From contig NZ_FXUB01000004.1 in NCBI RefSeq assembly GCF_900182835.1, forward strand, positions 1-64,000: 64,000 bases of DNA. The letters are read 5' to 3'. Positions within the stretch are counted from its first letter, which is position 1. Each line of letters opens with the position of its first letter. The notes beneath the pieces are model-generated. The model searched no databases. It was not told the origin of the DNA and saw only the letters and a list, made by a program, of their open reading frames with translations. Below are positions 1-9,038 of this stretch, piece after piece. The stretch comes from Desulfurobacterium pacificum. Its GTDB lineage: Bacteria > Aquificota > Aquificia > Desulfurobacteriales > Desulfurobacteriaceae. Both the position numbers and the translations under genes were made by a program.

Positions 1-122
1 ATTCCTTTGAGTGCTAAGCAGTGGGTGATGGCTGCTGTTAGTGTGGTCTTGCCGTGGTCTACGTGCCCTATGGTTCCCACGTTCTTGTGGGGCTTGGTCC
101 TTTCAAATTTCTGCTTCGCCAT
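1..122 (-). CDS. tuf: Elongation factor Tu, N-terminal fragment
   Basis: The first 40 codons of EF-Tu, the GTPase that carries aminoacyl-tRNA to the ribosome; the rest lies left of the window. The translation begins [20 protein letters not shown] and continues through the P-loop motif GHVDHGKTT. The ATG at 120-122 has a strong ribosome binding site (AGGAGG) 7-8 bases upstream. In many bacteria tuf follows fusA in the str operon. Here fusA (51.7 kb) ends in its own terminator and this tuf copy stands apart with its own promoter-like sequence. Confidence 0.95.
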   Translation of the reverse strand, partial: MAKQKFERTKPHKNVGTIGHVDHGKTTLTAAITHCLALKG

Positions 123-186
123 GGTTCTATCCTCCTAAAATTCCTTATTGGTTTGTAAAAGAGCAAAGAGAAGCTTGCAGGCTGGA

Positions 187-214
187 ATTATATGCAAACT
201 TTTGAAAAAGTAAA
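187..214 (-). promoter_or_regulatory. Candidate promoter for tuf
   Basis: On the minus strand a perfect -10 hexamer TATAAT (187-192) follows a -35-like TTTACT (209-214) with a 16-base spacer. It lies in the gap between the pyrimidine nucleoside phosphorylase stop and the tuf start, pointing into tuf. The -35 matches the consensus at 4 of 6 positions. Confidence 0.5.
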
Positions 215-218
215 GAGG

Positions 219-1487
219 TTAAACGATACTTTTCTTAATTAAATTGGGAGAATCAACAGGACTTGATGAGAATTCGTAAGCTGACAGAAAACTATTGATA
301 TATTCGTGCTTAATTTCACTGCAGTAAATTTCTCCTATTACCTCCCCTTTCTTAACAAAATCCCCAATTTTCTTAAAGAAACGTAAACCGACAGAGTAAT
401 CTATAGCGTCGTCAGCTTTCTTTCTGCCACCGCCCATCTCTATTATCAAATAGCCCAAACGCTCTCCGTTTATGTTTGAAATCCAACCCTCCTTTTCCGA
501 TTTTACCTTTATAATATTTTTAGCAGTCGGAAGATTTAATGAACCTCCCCAGAACTCAATCCAGTTTACAAACCTTTCGTAAGCCTTTCCCGAAAGTATT
601 ACCTCTTTTGCTAAGTTCTTACCACATTCAAAAGTCCCCAAATCACTCAGCTGGTATAAGCTTCCACAAAGGGAAGTAACAATTTCTAAAAGGTCAGGAG
701 AGATTTCGCCTGAAAGGGCTGAAAGTGTTTCCTTAACCTCTAAAGCGTTACCTGCGTATTCGCCTAAGGGCTGAGACATTTCCGTTATAAGAGCAGCAGC
801 TTTTTTTCCGTAGAGTTTAGAAACGTTAACAAGTCCTTGAGCTAACTTTTCTGCATCTTTTAGTGTTTTCATAAAGGCACCGGTTCCGACTTTGACGTCA
901 AACACGATTGATTCTGTGTTTATTGCAAGCTTTTTACTCAGGATACTCGCCACTATCAGAGGAATGCTTTCAACGGTAGCTGTCGCATCTCTCAAAGCGT
1001 AAATTTTCCTATCCGCCGGCGCTACGTTCTCCGTCTGAGTGGATATTGAAAAGCCAAAGCGCTTAACCGATTCTTCAATCTCTTCAGGAGTGAGTTCTAC
1101 CTTCATTCCTGTACTTTCTAACTTATCTGCTGTTCCGCCAGTGAAACCTAAAGCTCTGCCTGAAAGCATTGCTACGTTGAGCCCCATCTCTGCTAAAACG
1201 GGAGATAAAATTAGAGAAACCTTGTCGCCTATCCCCCCTGTGCTGTGTTTATCCACTAAAGGTAAATCGGAAGGTATAGTTATGGTCTCTCCACTTTCAA
1301 GCATACTCTTTGTAAGGGCAAGGGTTTCCTGGTCGTCCAACCCCTGAAAGTAGATAGCCATTAGAAAAGCGGACATCTGGTAGGAGGGGATTTTTCCTGA
1401 AGTAAATTCTTTAACTATCCAGTCTATCTCTTCCGATGAAAGTTTCTGCCCGTCCCTTTTTCTTTTTATAAGTTCCTTGAAAATCAC
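219..1487 (-). CDS. Pyrimidine-nucleoside / thymidine phosphorylase
   Basis: A 422-aa enzyme of the thymidine/pyrimidine nucleoside phosphorylase family, which splits pyrimidine (deoxy)nucleosides with phosphate to give base and (deoxy)ribose 1-phosphate. Family hallmarks are visible: the phosphate-binding stretch DKHSTGGIGDK near residues 80-90 and the signature SGRALGFTGGTADKLES near 109-125. Length is usual for the family. It is the last gene of a minus-strand operon (mtnP, AMMECR1, M50 protease, this gene) and its ATG overlaps the protease stop by 4 bases. With mtnP this suggests a nucleoside salvage cluster. Thymidine-specific and broad pyrimidine enzymes cannot be told apart by eye, so no symbol is given. 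Confidence 0.93.
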   Translation of the reverse strand: MIFKELIKRKRDGQKLSSEEIDWIVKEFTSGKIPSYQMSAFLMAIYFQGLDDQETLALTKSMLESGETITIPSDLPLVDKHSTGGIGDKVSLILSPVLAEMGLNVAMLSGRALGFTGGTADKLESTGMKVELTPEEIEESVKRFGFSISTQTENVAPADRKIYALRDATATVESIPLIVASILSKKLAINTESIVFDVKVGTGAFMKTLKDAEKLAQGLVNVSKLYGKKAAALITEMSQPLGEYAGNALEVKETLSALSGEISPDLLEIVTSLCGSLYQLSDLGTFECGKNLAKEVILSGKAYERFVNWIEFWGGSLNLPTAKNIIKVKSEKEGWISNINGERLGYLIIEMGGGRKKADDAIDYSVGLRFFKKIGDFVKKGEVIGEIYCSEIKHEYINSFLSAYEFSSSPVDSPNLIKKSIV

Positions 1488-2107
1488 GCTACCGCCAGCA
1501 TTACGTTAATTACAGCGTTAACAAGAGGAACTAAAATCCAGTTAAGTATTGGGCTTATAACCAGTATTATAAGAATAATAAAACCGTAAGGCTCTATCTG
1601 TTTATAAGTTGCGTAAAGTCTTGGAGGCAGAAAAGCTTCAAGGATTTTTGAACCATCAAGCGGAGGAATTGGAAGCAGGTTAAAAACGCCGAAAGCAACG
1701 TTAATAAAAACGTTGTATTTAAGCATCAGATACAAAGGCTGGGCAATCTGAGGCGGCAGGGAAGAAAATGGCAAATACTTAATCAGCAAAATACTTAGAA
1801 AAGCACTTACAAAGTTGGCAAATGGACCTGCAAAAGCAACTACAACTTCGCCCCATTTCCTGCCAAGTTTTCTGAAGTTTGCAGGATTTATCATTACAGG
1901 TTTTGCCCATCCAAAGTGAGCAATAACCAAAGCAACAAAACCTAAAATATCAATGTGAGCTAAAGGGTTAAGGGTCAACCTTCCCGTAATTTTAGGCGTC
2001 GGGTCACCTAATTTATACGCTACGTAACCGTGAGCGAATTCGTGAACCGTAATAGCCCAGAGAATCGCTGGCAGAGATATTAAAAATGACATAATCCACT
2101 CTTGCAA
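1484..2107 (-). CDS. Site-2 protease family (M50) membrane metalloprotease
   Basis: A 207-aa integral membrane zinc protease of the short M50 / site-2 protease type, which cleaves substrates within the membrane. The zinc motif HEFAH (HExxH) sits in the first hydrophobic segment near residues 22-26, and the second motif, in NLLPIPPLDGSKIL, lies in the C-terminal half. There are about five hydrophobic segments. No PDZ or CBS domain is attached, so this is a minimal form. The start is a TTG: GGAGG lies 6 bases upstream, and the only nearby ATG is five codons in without its own site. It overlaps the next gene by 4 bases. The substrate is unknown. Confidence 0.88.
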   Translation of the reverse strand: MQEWIMSFLISLPAILWAITVHEFAHGYVAYKLGDPTPKITGRLTLNPLAHIDILGFVALVIAHFGWAKPVMINPANFRKLGRKWGEVVVAFAGPFANFVSAFLSILLIKYLPFSSLPPQIAQPLYLMLKYNVFINVAFGVFNLLPIPPLDGSKILEAFLPPRLYATYKQIEPYGFIILIILVISPILNWILVPLVNAVINVMLAVA

Positions 2108-2117
2108 CTGTTTCCTC

Positions 2118-2720
2118 CTAAAGTTTCTCTTCTACAACTTCTCCGTAAGGTTCCACTTCTGTAAAAATCTGTCCCTGAAACCTGTAAAACTGACATTCAG
2201 GTCTTAACCAGCAGTCTGCCGGAAGACCAGCCTTTAAACAGGTATGGCTGAGAAACTCCTCTTCGTTCCAGCCCCACTCAACCGGAACCTGGGGAAGCAG
2301 AAGTCCCGAAGCGTATCCGCAACGGACGATAAGCCCATCTCTTCCTATTTTAATTGCCTTAGGTCTTTCAGCAGGAGGAACGGTAATAGGTTCTGGAGGA
2401 GTAAGGACGGTCACTTCAAAAATTAGAGAATCAAATTCTTCCGGTTGAACAGGAAGAAAACGGGGGTCTTTTACTGCTGCTGAGATTGCAGCATCTATAG
2501 TGGCTAAAACCAAAGGCATTATAGGTTCTGGATAGCCTATACAACCTCTCAAATCTTTTTCCGGATAGGTTTTTATAGTTACAAAAACGCCTCTCTTTTC
2601 AAAGAGTTCCTCCGGCGTTTCTACCGGAGGGTCTATCTTTATTCCATATTTAACGAAGTTTTCCGCTGCTTCTCTGGCAAGTTTTACTAAAAATCTTCCA
2701 CTATTTAAGTCTAAGAGCAT
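2118..2720 (-). CDS. AMMECR1 domain protein (AmmeMemoRadiSam system protein A)
   Basis: A 200-aa single-domain AMMECR1 protein. The conserved core is present: FVTIKTYPEKDLRGCIGYPE at about residues 49-68 contains the family hallmark LRGCIG, followed by DPRFLPV and the EVTVLTPPEPI segment. In prokaryotes the domain is known in the AmmeMemoRadiSam set, with a MEMO protein and a radical SAM protein, whose function is unclear. Neither partner is nearby. It lies in an operon 13 bases after mtnP and 10 bases before the M50 protease. The ATG is preceded by GGAGG at 4 bases. The molecular role is unknown. Confidence 0.9.
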   Translation of the reverse strand: MLLDLNSGRFLVKLAREAAENFVKYGIKIDPPVETPEELFEKRGVFVTIKTYPEKDLRGCIGYPEPIMPLVLATIDAAISAAVKDPRFLPVQPEEFDSLIFEVTVLTPPEPITVPPAERPKAIKIGRDGLIVRCGYASGLLLPQVPVEWGWNEEEFLSHTCLKAGLPADCWLRPECQFYRFQGQIFTEVEPYGEVVEEKL

Positions 2721-2733
2721 AGCTCCTCCGGGA

Positions 2734-3588
2734 TTATATTCGCCCTTCCAGCAAGAGTTTCAATCTTTCTTTTACCTCATCTGTAATATACTCCGGCTTC
2801 GTTTGAATTGCACCGGCGAGAGCGTTCTTAGCAGGAGAGTCCGCTATATCCTCTTCCTTTATCACGCTGATAACTCTTTTAAGCATCTTTTTAGCATTTT
2901 CAATGTTTTTAGCCATAGTTGCCAGAACCTTTTCTACGTTAACCTCTTCACCCTCTTTCCAGACGTCGTAGTCTGTCGCAAGGGCAACTGCTGAATAAGG
3001 TATTTCTGCTTCTCTGGCAAGCTTGGCTTCTGGAATATTGGTCATTCCTATAACGTCAACGCCCCAGCTTCTGTAAATCTTGGATTCAGCTTTCGTAGAA
3101 AACTGAGGTCCTTCAATGCAGATGTAAGTTCCTTCCTTATGGACAGGAATACCCTCTTCAACGCATGCATCGTAAATGATTTTGTTGAGCAAAGGACAGG
3201 TGGGCGTATCAAAAGGAATGTGCGCAACTATTCCGTTTCCGAAAAACGTTGAAGGACGGTTTTTCGTTCTATCAAAATACTGGGTAACTATAACGAAATC
3301 ACCTGGCTTGATTTCTTCCTTCATTGAACCTACAGCGCTAACAGAGATTATGCAGTCAACGCCGAGCATTTTGAAACCGTAAATGTTTGCCCTGTACGGA
3401 ACTTCTGAGGGGAGGAATACGTGTCCTCTGCCGTGCCTTGGAAGGAAATAAACGTCCTTGCCTTCAAGTTTTCCGTGAATGTAAGCGTCGGAAGGTTTGC
3501 CAAAAGGCGTTTCAAGGTAGATTTCTTCAACGTCTGTAAGTCCTTCAATATCGTAAAGTCCGCTTCCACCGATGATTCCTATTTTCAT
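2734..3588 (-). CDS. mtnP: S-methyl-5'-thioadenosine phosphorylase
   Basis: A 284-aa purine nucleoside phosphorylase of the MTAP type. It splits 5'-methylthioadenosine, a by-product of polyamine and SAM metabolism, into adenine and methylthioribose 1-phosphate. The N-terminal phosphate-binding [14 protein letters not shown], the PRHGRGH loop near residues 50-57 and the substrate-pocket stretch [13 protein letters not shown] near 154-166 are typical, as is [14 protein letters not shown] near 185-198. It is first in a four-gene minus-strand operon. The ATG follows AGGAGG. A methylthioinosine-specific variant cannot be excluded by eye. Confidence 0.92.
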   Translation of the reverse strand: MKIGIIGGSGLYDIEGLTDVEEIYLETPFGKPSDAYIHGKLEGKDVYFLPRHGRGHVFLPSEVPYRANIYGFKMLGVDCIISVSAVGSMKEEIKPGDFVIVTQYFDRTKNRPSTFFGNGIVAHIPFDTPTCPLLNKIIYDACVEEGIPVHKEGTYICIEGPQFSTKAESKIYRSWGVDVIGMTNIPEAKLAREAEIPYSAVALATDYDVWKEGEEVNVEKVLATMAKNIENAKKMLKRVISVIKEEDIADSPAKNALAGAIQTKPEYITDEVKERLKLLLEGRI

Positions 3589-3623
3589 CGTTTCCTCCTT
3601 TTAAGGATTGTTGGGATTGGGGG

Positions 3624-3650
3624 GATTTTATCACGAAAGCTGATAAAATC
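3624..3650. promoter_or_regulatory. Perfect inverted repeat between divergent mtnP and lemA
   Basis: GATTTTATCA (3624-3633), seven bases, then its exact complement TGATAAAATC (3641-3650). It sits mid-way in the 90-base gap between the divergent mtnP and lemA genes. Each arm contains TAAAAT, a -10-like hexamer, one on each strand. It could be an operator shared by two promoters or a hairpin in a transcript. One GGGGATTTT copy overlaps its left arm. Confidence 0.55.
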
Positions 3651-3678
3651 TTACTTGGAACTAACTTCGGGGGAAGAT

Positions 3679-4239
3679 ATGCTTTATTTCTTTATTTTCG
3701 CTATTGCGGTTATTGTTTTACTATTCTTTTATTCCGTATCAGTTTATAACAGGTTTCAACAGCTTAAAAACGGTGCAGAAGCTACTTTTGGACAGATTAA
3801 AGTAGCGTTAAAAAAGAGACTTGACCTTATATCTCAGCTTTTAGAGTCTGTAAAAAGCTATGCATCTTTTGAAAAGGAAACGTTAGAAAAAGTTACTGAG
3901 ATGAGAGCTTCTGTTTTAAAAGCTAATTCTCCGCAAGAAATCAAAGATGTTGAAAGGGAAACAAGGGGATTGTTGGGAAATATTTTAGTTACGGTAGAAA
4001 GTTATCCTGAGCTTAAAACTTCAAGTCTCGTTCAGGAATTGATGGATGCGGTTAAAAACGTTGAATCTGAAATAGCAAGGTTTAGATATACCTACAATAA
4101 TATTGCTCAAGAGTTTAACACGATGTTAGATACGTTTCCGACGAATGTGGTGGGGGGGATTTTTGGTTTTAAGAAAATGGAATACCTTGAATTTGAAGAG
4201 GAAATTGAAAAGAGACCCAACCTTAACTGGAACATTTGA
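3679..4239 (+). CDS. LemA family protein
   Basis: A 186-aa LemA family protein: one N-terminal membrane helix (residues 2-18) followed by a long helical bundle. Typical elements are [20 protein letters not shown] at about 23-42, [15 protein letters not shown], and [20 protein letters not shown] near 141-160. The open frame extends further upstream, but the ATG at 3679 is chosen because GGGGGAAG lies just before it and upstream residues run antisense into mtnP. LemA is usually next to a glycine-rich-tailed DUF2207/TPM membrane protein, as here. The pair is thought to act at the envelope, but the function is not established. Confidence 0.93.
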   Translation: MLYFFIFAIAVIVLLFFYSVSVYNRFQQLKNGAEATFGQIKVALKKRLDLISQLLESVKSYASFEKETLEKVTEMRASVLKANSPQEIKDVERETRGLLGNILVTVESYPELKTSSLVQELMDAVKNVESEIARFRYTYNNIAQEFNTMLDTFPTNVVGGIFGFKKMEYLEFEEEIEKRPNLNWNI

Positions 4240-6125
4240 TGAATGAAATCAAAAATTTAATTAAATACCTGTTAACTATCTTCATTATTGGAATAATCGG
4301 TATTTGGACTTCTAACTTATCACCTTTACTATTTCTCTATTCTCTTTATTGCTCTAAAGCAGAATTTACGTTGAAATTGGACAATAAAACGTACTTCTCG
4401 GAAGAATACGTCTACAAAGTCAAGTCAAACAATAGCTACAGAATGCTTTATAGATTCTGGAAAATCCCCCTCTTACCTTCCCCTTCCTTCTCCTCCTTCT
4501 CTTCCCTCTCCCCTCTCACCTCATTCCACTCTCCATCTTCCACCCATTCTAACCAGCAACCAACCCCAAATTCGCCTTACATAGAAGTAACCAACGTAAA
4601 ATCCAAGTATGACTGGTACATCAAAGACTACAAAGGCAAAATCTACGGAAAGTTCAAAAACCCCCGTAGTGTCTTTTTAGTTAAATCCCTTGCCCAGAAA
4701 AATGAAGTGGGAACGGTAAACCCTTCCTTCTTCAAAAAAGGAACTTACACGCTAAAAGCCTCCTACCTCCTCTTCCTCCCAGCTCACACAGACGGCAAGC
4801 TCTACCATATGAACTTTAAAATCGCTGACAAGCACGTTCCATACAAAGAAATAACGCTAACAATCTTAGACCCAAACAACGCCGTAGAGCAGGTATTCCC
4901 TCACTTCCCCGTATCATCACTCAAAAAAGAAAAAGGAAAGATAACGCTCACAGGAACAGCGTTTGAAAACCAATTGGTAGAAGTAGAACTACTCCTAAAG
5001 AAAAATCCCGGCTCCCCCTTCCTCCAAAAAGTGAACAACGTAAAAGAACTAACTCTTATGATGAGTAACCGCTGGGTATATCCCACTGTTTATATCTCAA
5101 TCTATACACAAAAAATCCTCACCCTCACCATCCTCCTTCTTCCACTACTCATCTTTCTATCCTACTTAAAGTTAGGAACAGAAAAATACTTCCTCATTCC
5201 CAAATACCTTTCATTCATCCCCAACAAAAACAGAAAGCCCTACCTCGTAAACCTGATTTTTCAGGGAGATGCAGCAGAAGCAGATGAAAACGCCTTCTAC
5301 GCAACCCTCTTAGACCTTCAAGAAAGAGGCTTAATAAAGCTCAAAGAAAACGGCAAAGTTGAAATCTACAGCACAAACACAAACGACCCATACGAAAAAT
5401 CCGCCCTCTCCTTCATGCTCAAATTTTCAAAAAAAGAGAACGGCAAAGCAGTATTCTCTCCTTCCCTCATAGAAAGAACAATAAGTATTGCCGAAGCAAC
5501 AAAAGATGTAGAAACCCTAAAATCCCTCAAAGAAGAGTGGGAAAAAGTATTCAAATACACAGACCTTAAAACCACAGAAGAATTCATAGACATGAGACTA
5601 CCCAAACTCTTGCGAAAAATCATATTCATCCTGTTCCTTCTCTTCATACCAATCGTATTCTTAATAGCCATACACAGCCAAATCACCTGGGTAAACTCAG
5701 TCAAAATCTTCATACTCTTTATGACCTTAACGCTGCAGATAACGATAATCGCAGCCTCTCCCACCCAACTATTGGGAAGGTGGAAGAAAAATTACTACAG
5801 AGAGAAACTGAAATGGGAAGCGTTCAAAAATTTCCTATCAAACTTTGCAATGATACAGAAGTACACTCCCGAAGACATCGTAATCTGGAAAGAATGGCTA
5901 ACCTACGGCACAGCCTTAGGAGTAGCAGACAAAGTTGAAGAAAGCCTCAAAAAACTCAAAATAGAAATACCGGAAGTCAAAAACTTAAGAACGCTCAGAA
6001 CCCACCTTGCGATAACCCATACTAATTTAAATACTGCCATCTCCAATGTGGCTCCATCATCAGGAGGAGGCGGAGGATTCGGCGTAGGTGGAGGCGCAGG
6101 AGGCGGAGGCGCAGGAGGAAGGTAG
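4239..6125 (+). CDS. DUF2207 domain membrane protein, Gly-rich tail
   Basis: A 628-aa membrane protein of the DUF2207 type: one N-terminal membrane helix (about 10-30), an extracytoplasmic beta-rich domain, a membrane segment near residues 288-305 (LTLTILLLPLLIFLSYL), a cytoplasmic helical region, further membrane segments near 460-505, and a C-terminal glycine-rich tail GGGGGFGVGGGAGGGGAGGR. The ATG overlaps the lemA stop (TGATG); a TTG one codon earlier is also possible. Odd feature: residues about 80-112 are a Ser/Pro-rich insert encoded by a nearly pure C/T stretch (about 4470-4550). The end abuts the convergent hisF stop. The function is unknown, probably with LemA at the envelope. Confidence 0.85.
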   Translation: MNEIKNLIKYLLTIFIIGIIGIWTSNLSPLLFLYSLYCSKAEFTLKLDNKTYFSEEYVYKVKSNNSYRMLYRFWKIPLLPSPSFSSFSSLSPLTSFHSPSSTHSNQQPTPNSPYIEVTNVKSKYDWYIKDYKGKIYGKFKNPRSVFLVKSLAQKNEVGTVNPSFFKKGTYTLKASYLLFLPAHTDGKLYHMNFKIADKHVPYKEITLTILDPNNAVEQVFPHFPVSSLKKEKGKITLTGTAFENQLVEVELLLKKNPGSPFLQKVNNVKELTLMMSNRWVYPTVYISIYTQKILTLTILLLPLLIFLSYLKLGTEKYFLIPKYLSFIPNKNRKPYLVNLIFQGDAAEADENAFYATLLDLQERGLIKLKENGKVEIYSTNTNDPYEKSALSFMLKFSKKENGKAVFSPSLIERTISIAEATKDVETLKSLKEEWEKVFKYTDLKTTEEFIDMRLPKLLRKIIFILFLLFIPIVFLIAIHSQITWVNSVKIFILFMTLTLQITIIAASPTQLLGRWKKNYYREKLKWEAFKNFLSNFAMIQKYTPEDIVIWKEWLTYGTALGVADKVEESLKKLKIEIPEVKNLRTLRTHLAITHTNLNTAISNVAPSSGGGGGFGVGGGAGGGGAGGR

Positions 6126-6881
6126 TTAAATCCTCACCCAAACGCCCCTTTCCTTCAAATATCTTTTAAGTTCAGGAATAGAAATCTCTCTAAAGTGGAA
6201 AACGGAAGCCGCCAGAACAGCGTCAGCCTTACCTTCAACAAGTCCTTCGTAAAAATGCTCTTTCTTTCCAGCACCGCCAGAAGCGATAACCGGAACAGAA
6301 ACAGCTTCAGAAATCGCTCTCGTCAGCTCTATATCGTAACCTGCCTTCGTTCCGTCTCTATCCATAGAAGTTAAAAGAATCTCTCCGGCTCCCCTGTCCA
6401 CCACTTCCTTCGCCCACTCAACAGCATCTATCCCGGTAGGCGTTCTACCGCCGTGAATAAAAACTTCCCAGTGGTCTCCAACCCTTTTTGCATCTATCGC
6501 AACAACTATACACTGGGAGCCGAAAAGCTTCGCCCCTTCCGTAATAAGCTCCGGATTTTTAACGGCAGCAGTGTTTATGGAAACCTTGTCCGCTCCAGCA
6601 TGAAGAAGATTTCTTATATCTTCAACCGTTCTCACACCACCGCCAACAGTTAAAGGCATAAAAACTTCTTCAGCAGTTCTCTTTACAACATCAATCATTA
6701 TGGAACGCTTCTCGTAACTTGCCGTAATATCAAGGAACACAAGCTCATCAGCGCCCTGCTCATCGTAAACTTTGGCATTTTCAACAGGGTCACCTGCATC
6801 TATAAGGTTAACGAAGTTCACACCCTTAACCACTCTACCTTCTTTAACATCAAGACAGGGAATAATCCTCTTAGCAAGCAT
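6126..6881 (-). CDS. hisF: Imidazole glycerol phosphate synthase cyclase subunit
   Basis: A 251-aa TIM barrel that takes ammonia from HisH and cyclises PRFAR to imidazole glycerol phosphate and AICAR in histidine synthesis. The N-terminus [20 protein letters not shown] has catalytic Asp11; the second catalytic Asp lies in VVAIDAKR near residue 130. Phosphate loops are the VGGGVR and ASGGAG segments. The open frame extends 35 codons upstream, but the ATG at 6879-6881 fits the universal N-terminus and has GGAGAG before it; the longer frame would run into the groES control region. It stands alone with no other his genes nearby. Confidence 0.95.
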   Translation of the reverse strand: MLAKRIIPCLDVKEGRVVKGVNFVNLIDAGDPVENAKVYDEQGADELVFLDITASYEKRSIMIDVVKRTAEEVFMPLTVGGGVRTVEDIRNLLHAGADKVSINTAAVKNPELITEGAKLFGSQCIVVAIDAKRVGDHWEVFIHGGRTPTGIDAVEWAKEVVDRGAGEILLTSMDRDGTKAGYDIELTRAISEAVSVPVIASGGAGKKEHFYEGLVEGKADAVLAASVFHFREISIPELKRYLKERGVWVRI

Positions 6882-6934
6882 TCTACTCTCCAGAAAACTT
6901 TTTACCGCAACAATTTTACCTGCATACTTCCCCC

Positions 6935-6962
6935 TTGACAATTCTCTCCTTCTCTTTAAATT
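6935..6962 (+). promoter_or_regulatory. Promoter of groES-groEL
   Basis: Perfect -35 TTGACA (6935-6940) and -10 TAAATT (6957-6962) with a 16-base spacer. The predicted start falls just before or at the CIRCE element, the classic layout in which HrcA binding blocks the promoter. Confidence 0.8.
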
Positions 6963-6975
6963 TAAGTGCAGACAA

Positions 6976-7002
6976 TTAGCACTCACCTTAGGTGAGTGCT
7001 AA
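6976..7002 (+). promoter_or_regulatory. CIRCE operator (HrcA binding site)
   Basis: Perfect arms TTAGCACTC (6976-6984) and GAGTGCTAA (6994-7002) separated by 9 bases match the CIRCE consensus exactly. HrcA bound here represses heat-shock chaperone genes and is released on heat shock. It lies 24 bases upstream of the groES ATG. hrcA itself is not in this window. Confidence 0.97.
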
Positions 7003-7026
7003 AAACCAGATAAGGAGGGTGACGGG

Positions 7027-7317
7027 ATGAAGCTCAAGCCACTCTACGACAGAGTTGTAGTAAAGAAGATTGAAATGGAGCAGAAAACTGCAGGGGGTAT
7101 TATCCTTCCAGATACTGCTAAGGAAGAATCTCAGCTCGGAGAAGTTATTGCAGTAGGTGAAGGAAAACTCCTTGAGAATGGCGAAATAAGACCTCTCAAG
7201 GTTAAAGAAGGCGACAAGGTTCTCTATAGCAAGTACGCAGGAAACGAAGTGAAGATTGACGGCGAAGAACTCCTCATCCTAAGAGAAGAGGACATCCTCG
7301 CAATCGTTGAAGAGTAA
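7027..7317 (+). CDS. groES: Co-chaperonin GroES
   Basis: A 96-aa, 10-kDa chaperonin that caps the GroEL ring. It begins [20 protein letters not shown] and has the mobile-loop region [17 protein letters not shown] at about 21-37 and the C-terminal [18 protein letters not shown]. Preceded by AAGGAGGGTG; first gene of the CIRCE-controlled groESL operon, 27 bases before groEL. Confidence 0.98.
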   Translation: MKLKPLYDRVVVKKIEMEQKTAGGIILPDTAKEESQLGEVIAVGEGKLLENGEIRPLKVKEGDKVLYSKYAGNEVKIDGEELLILREEDILAIVEE

Positions 7318-7344
7318 TCCAAAACCCAATGGAGGAGGTGAGCA

Positions 7345-8988
<1,644 letters not shown>

Positions 8989-9006
8989 GAGATAGTTGAA
9001 CGTAAT

Positions 9007-9036
9007 AAAAAAGGGCGCCTCTCGGCGCCCTTTTTT
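9007..9036. terminator. Bidirectional terminator after groEL
   Basis: Stem GGGCGCC (9013-9019), loop TCTC, stem GGCGCCC (9024-9030), flanked by six A on the left and six T on the right. It can end transcription of groEL and of the convergent FG-GAP gene. Confidence 0.93.
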
Positions 9037-9038
9037 AT

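Noticed and set aside
3421-3678. 86-codon N-terminal extension of the lemA frame
   Set aside because: It runs antisense into mtnP, and lemA has a clear ATG with a ribosome site and the normal family N-terminus at 3679.
6882-6986. 35-codon upstream extension of hisF
   Set aside because: The universal HisF N-terminus begins at the internal ATG with a ribosome site, and the extension would overlap the groES promoter and CIRCE.
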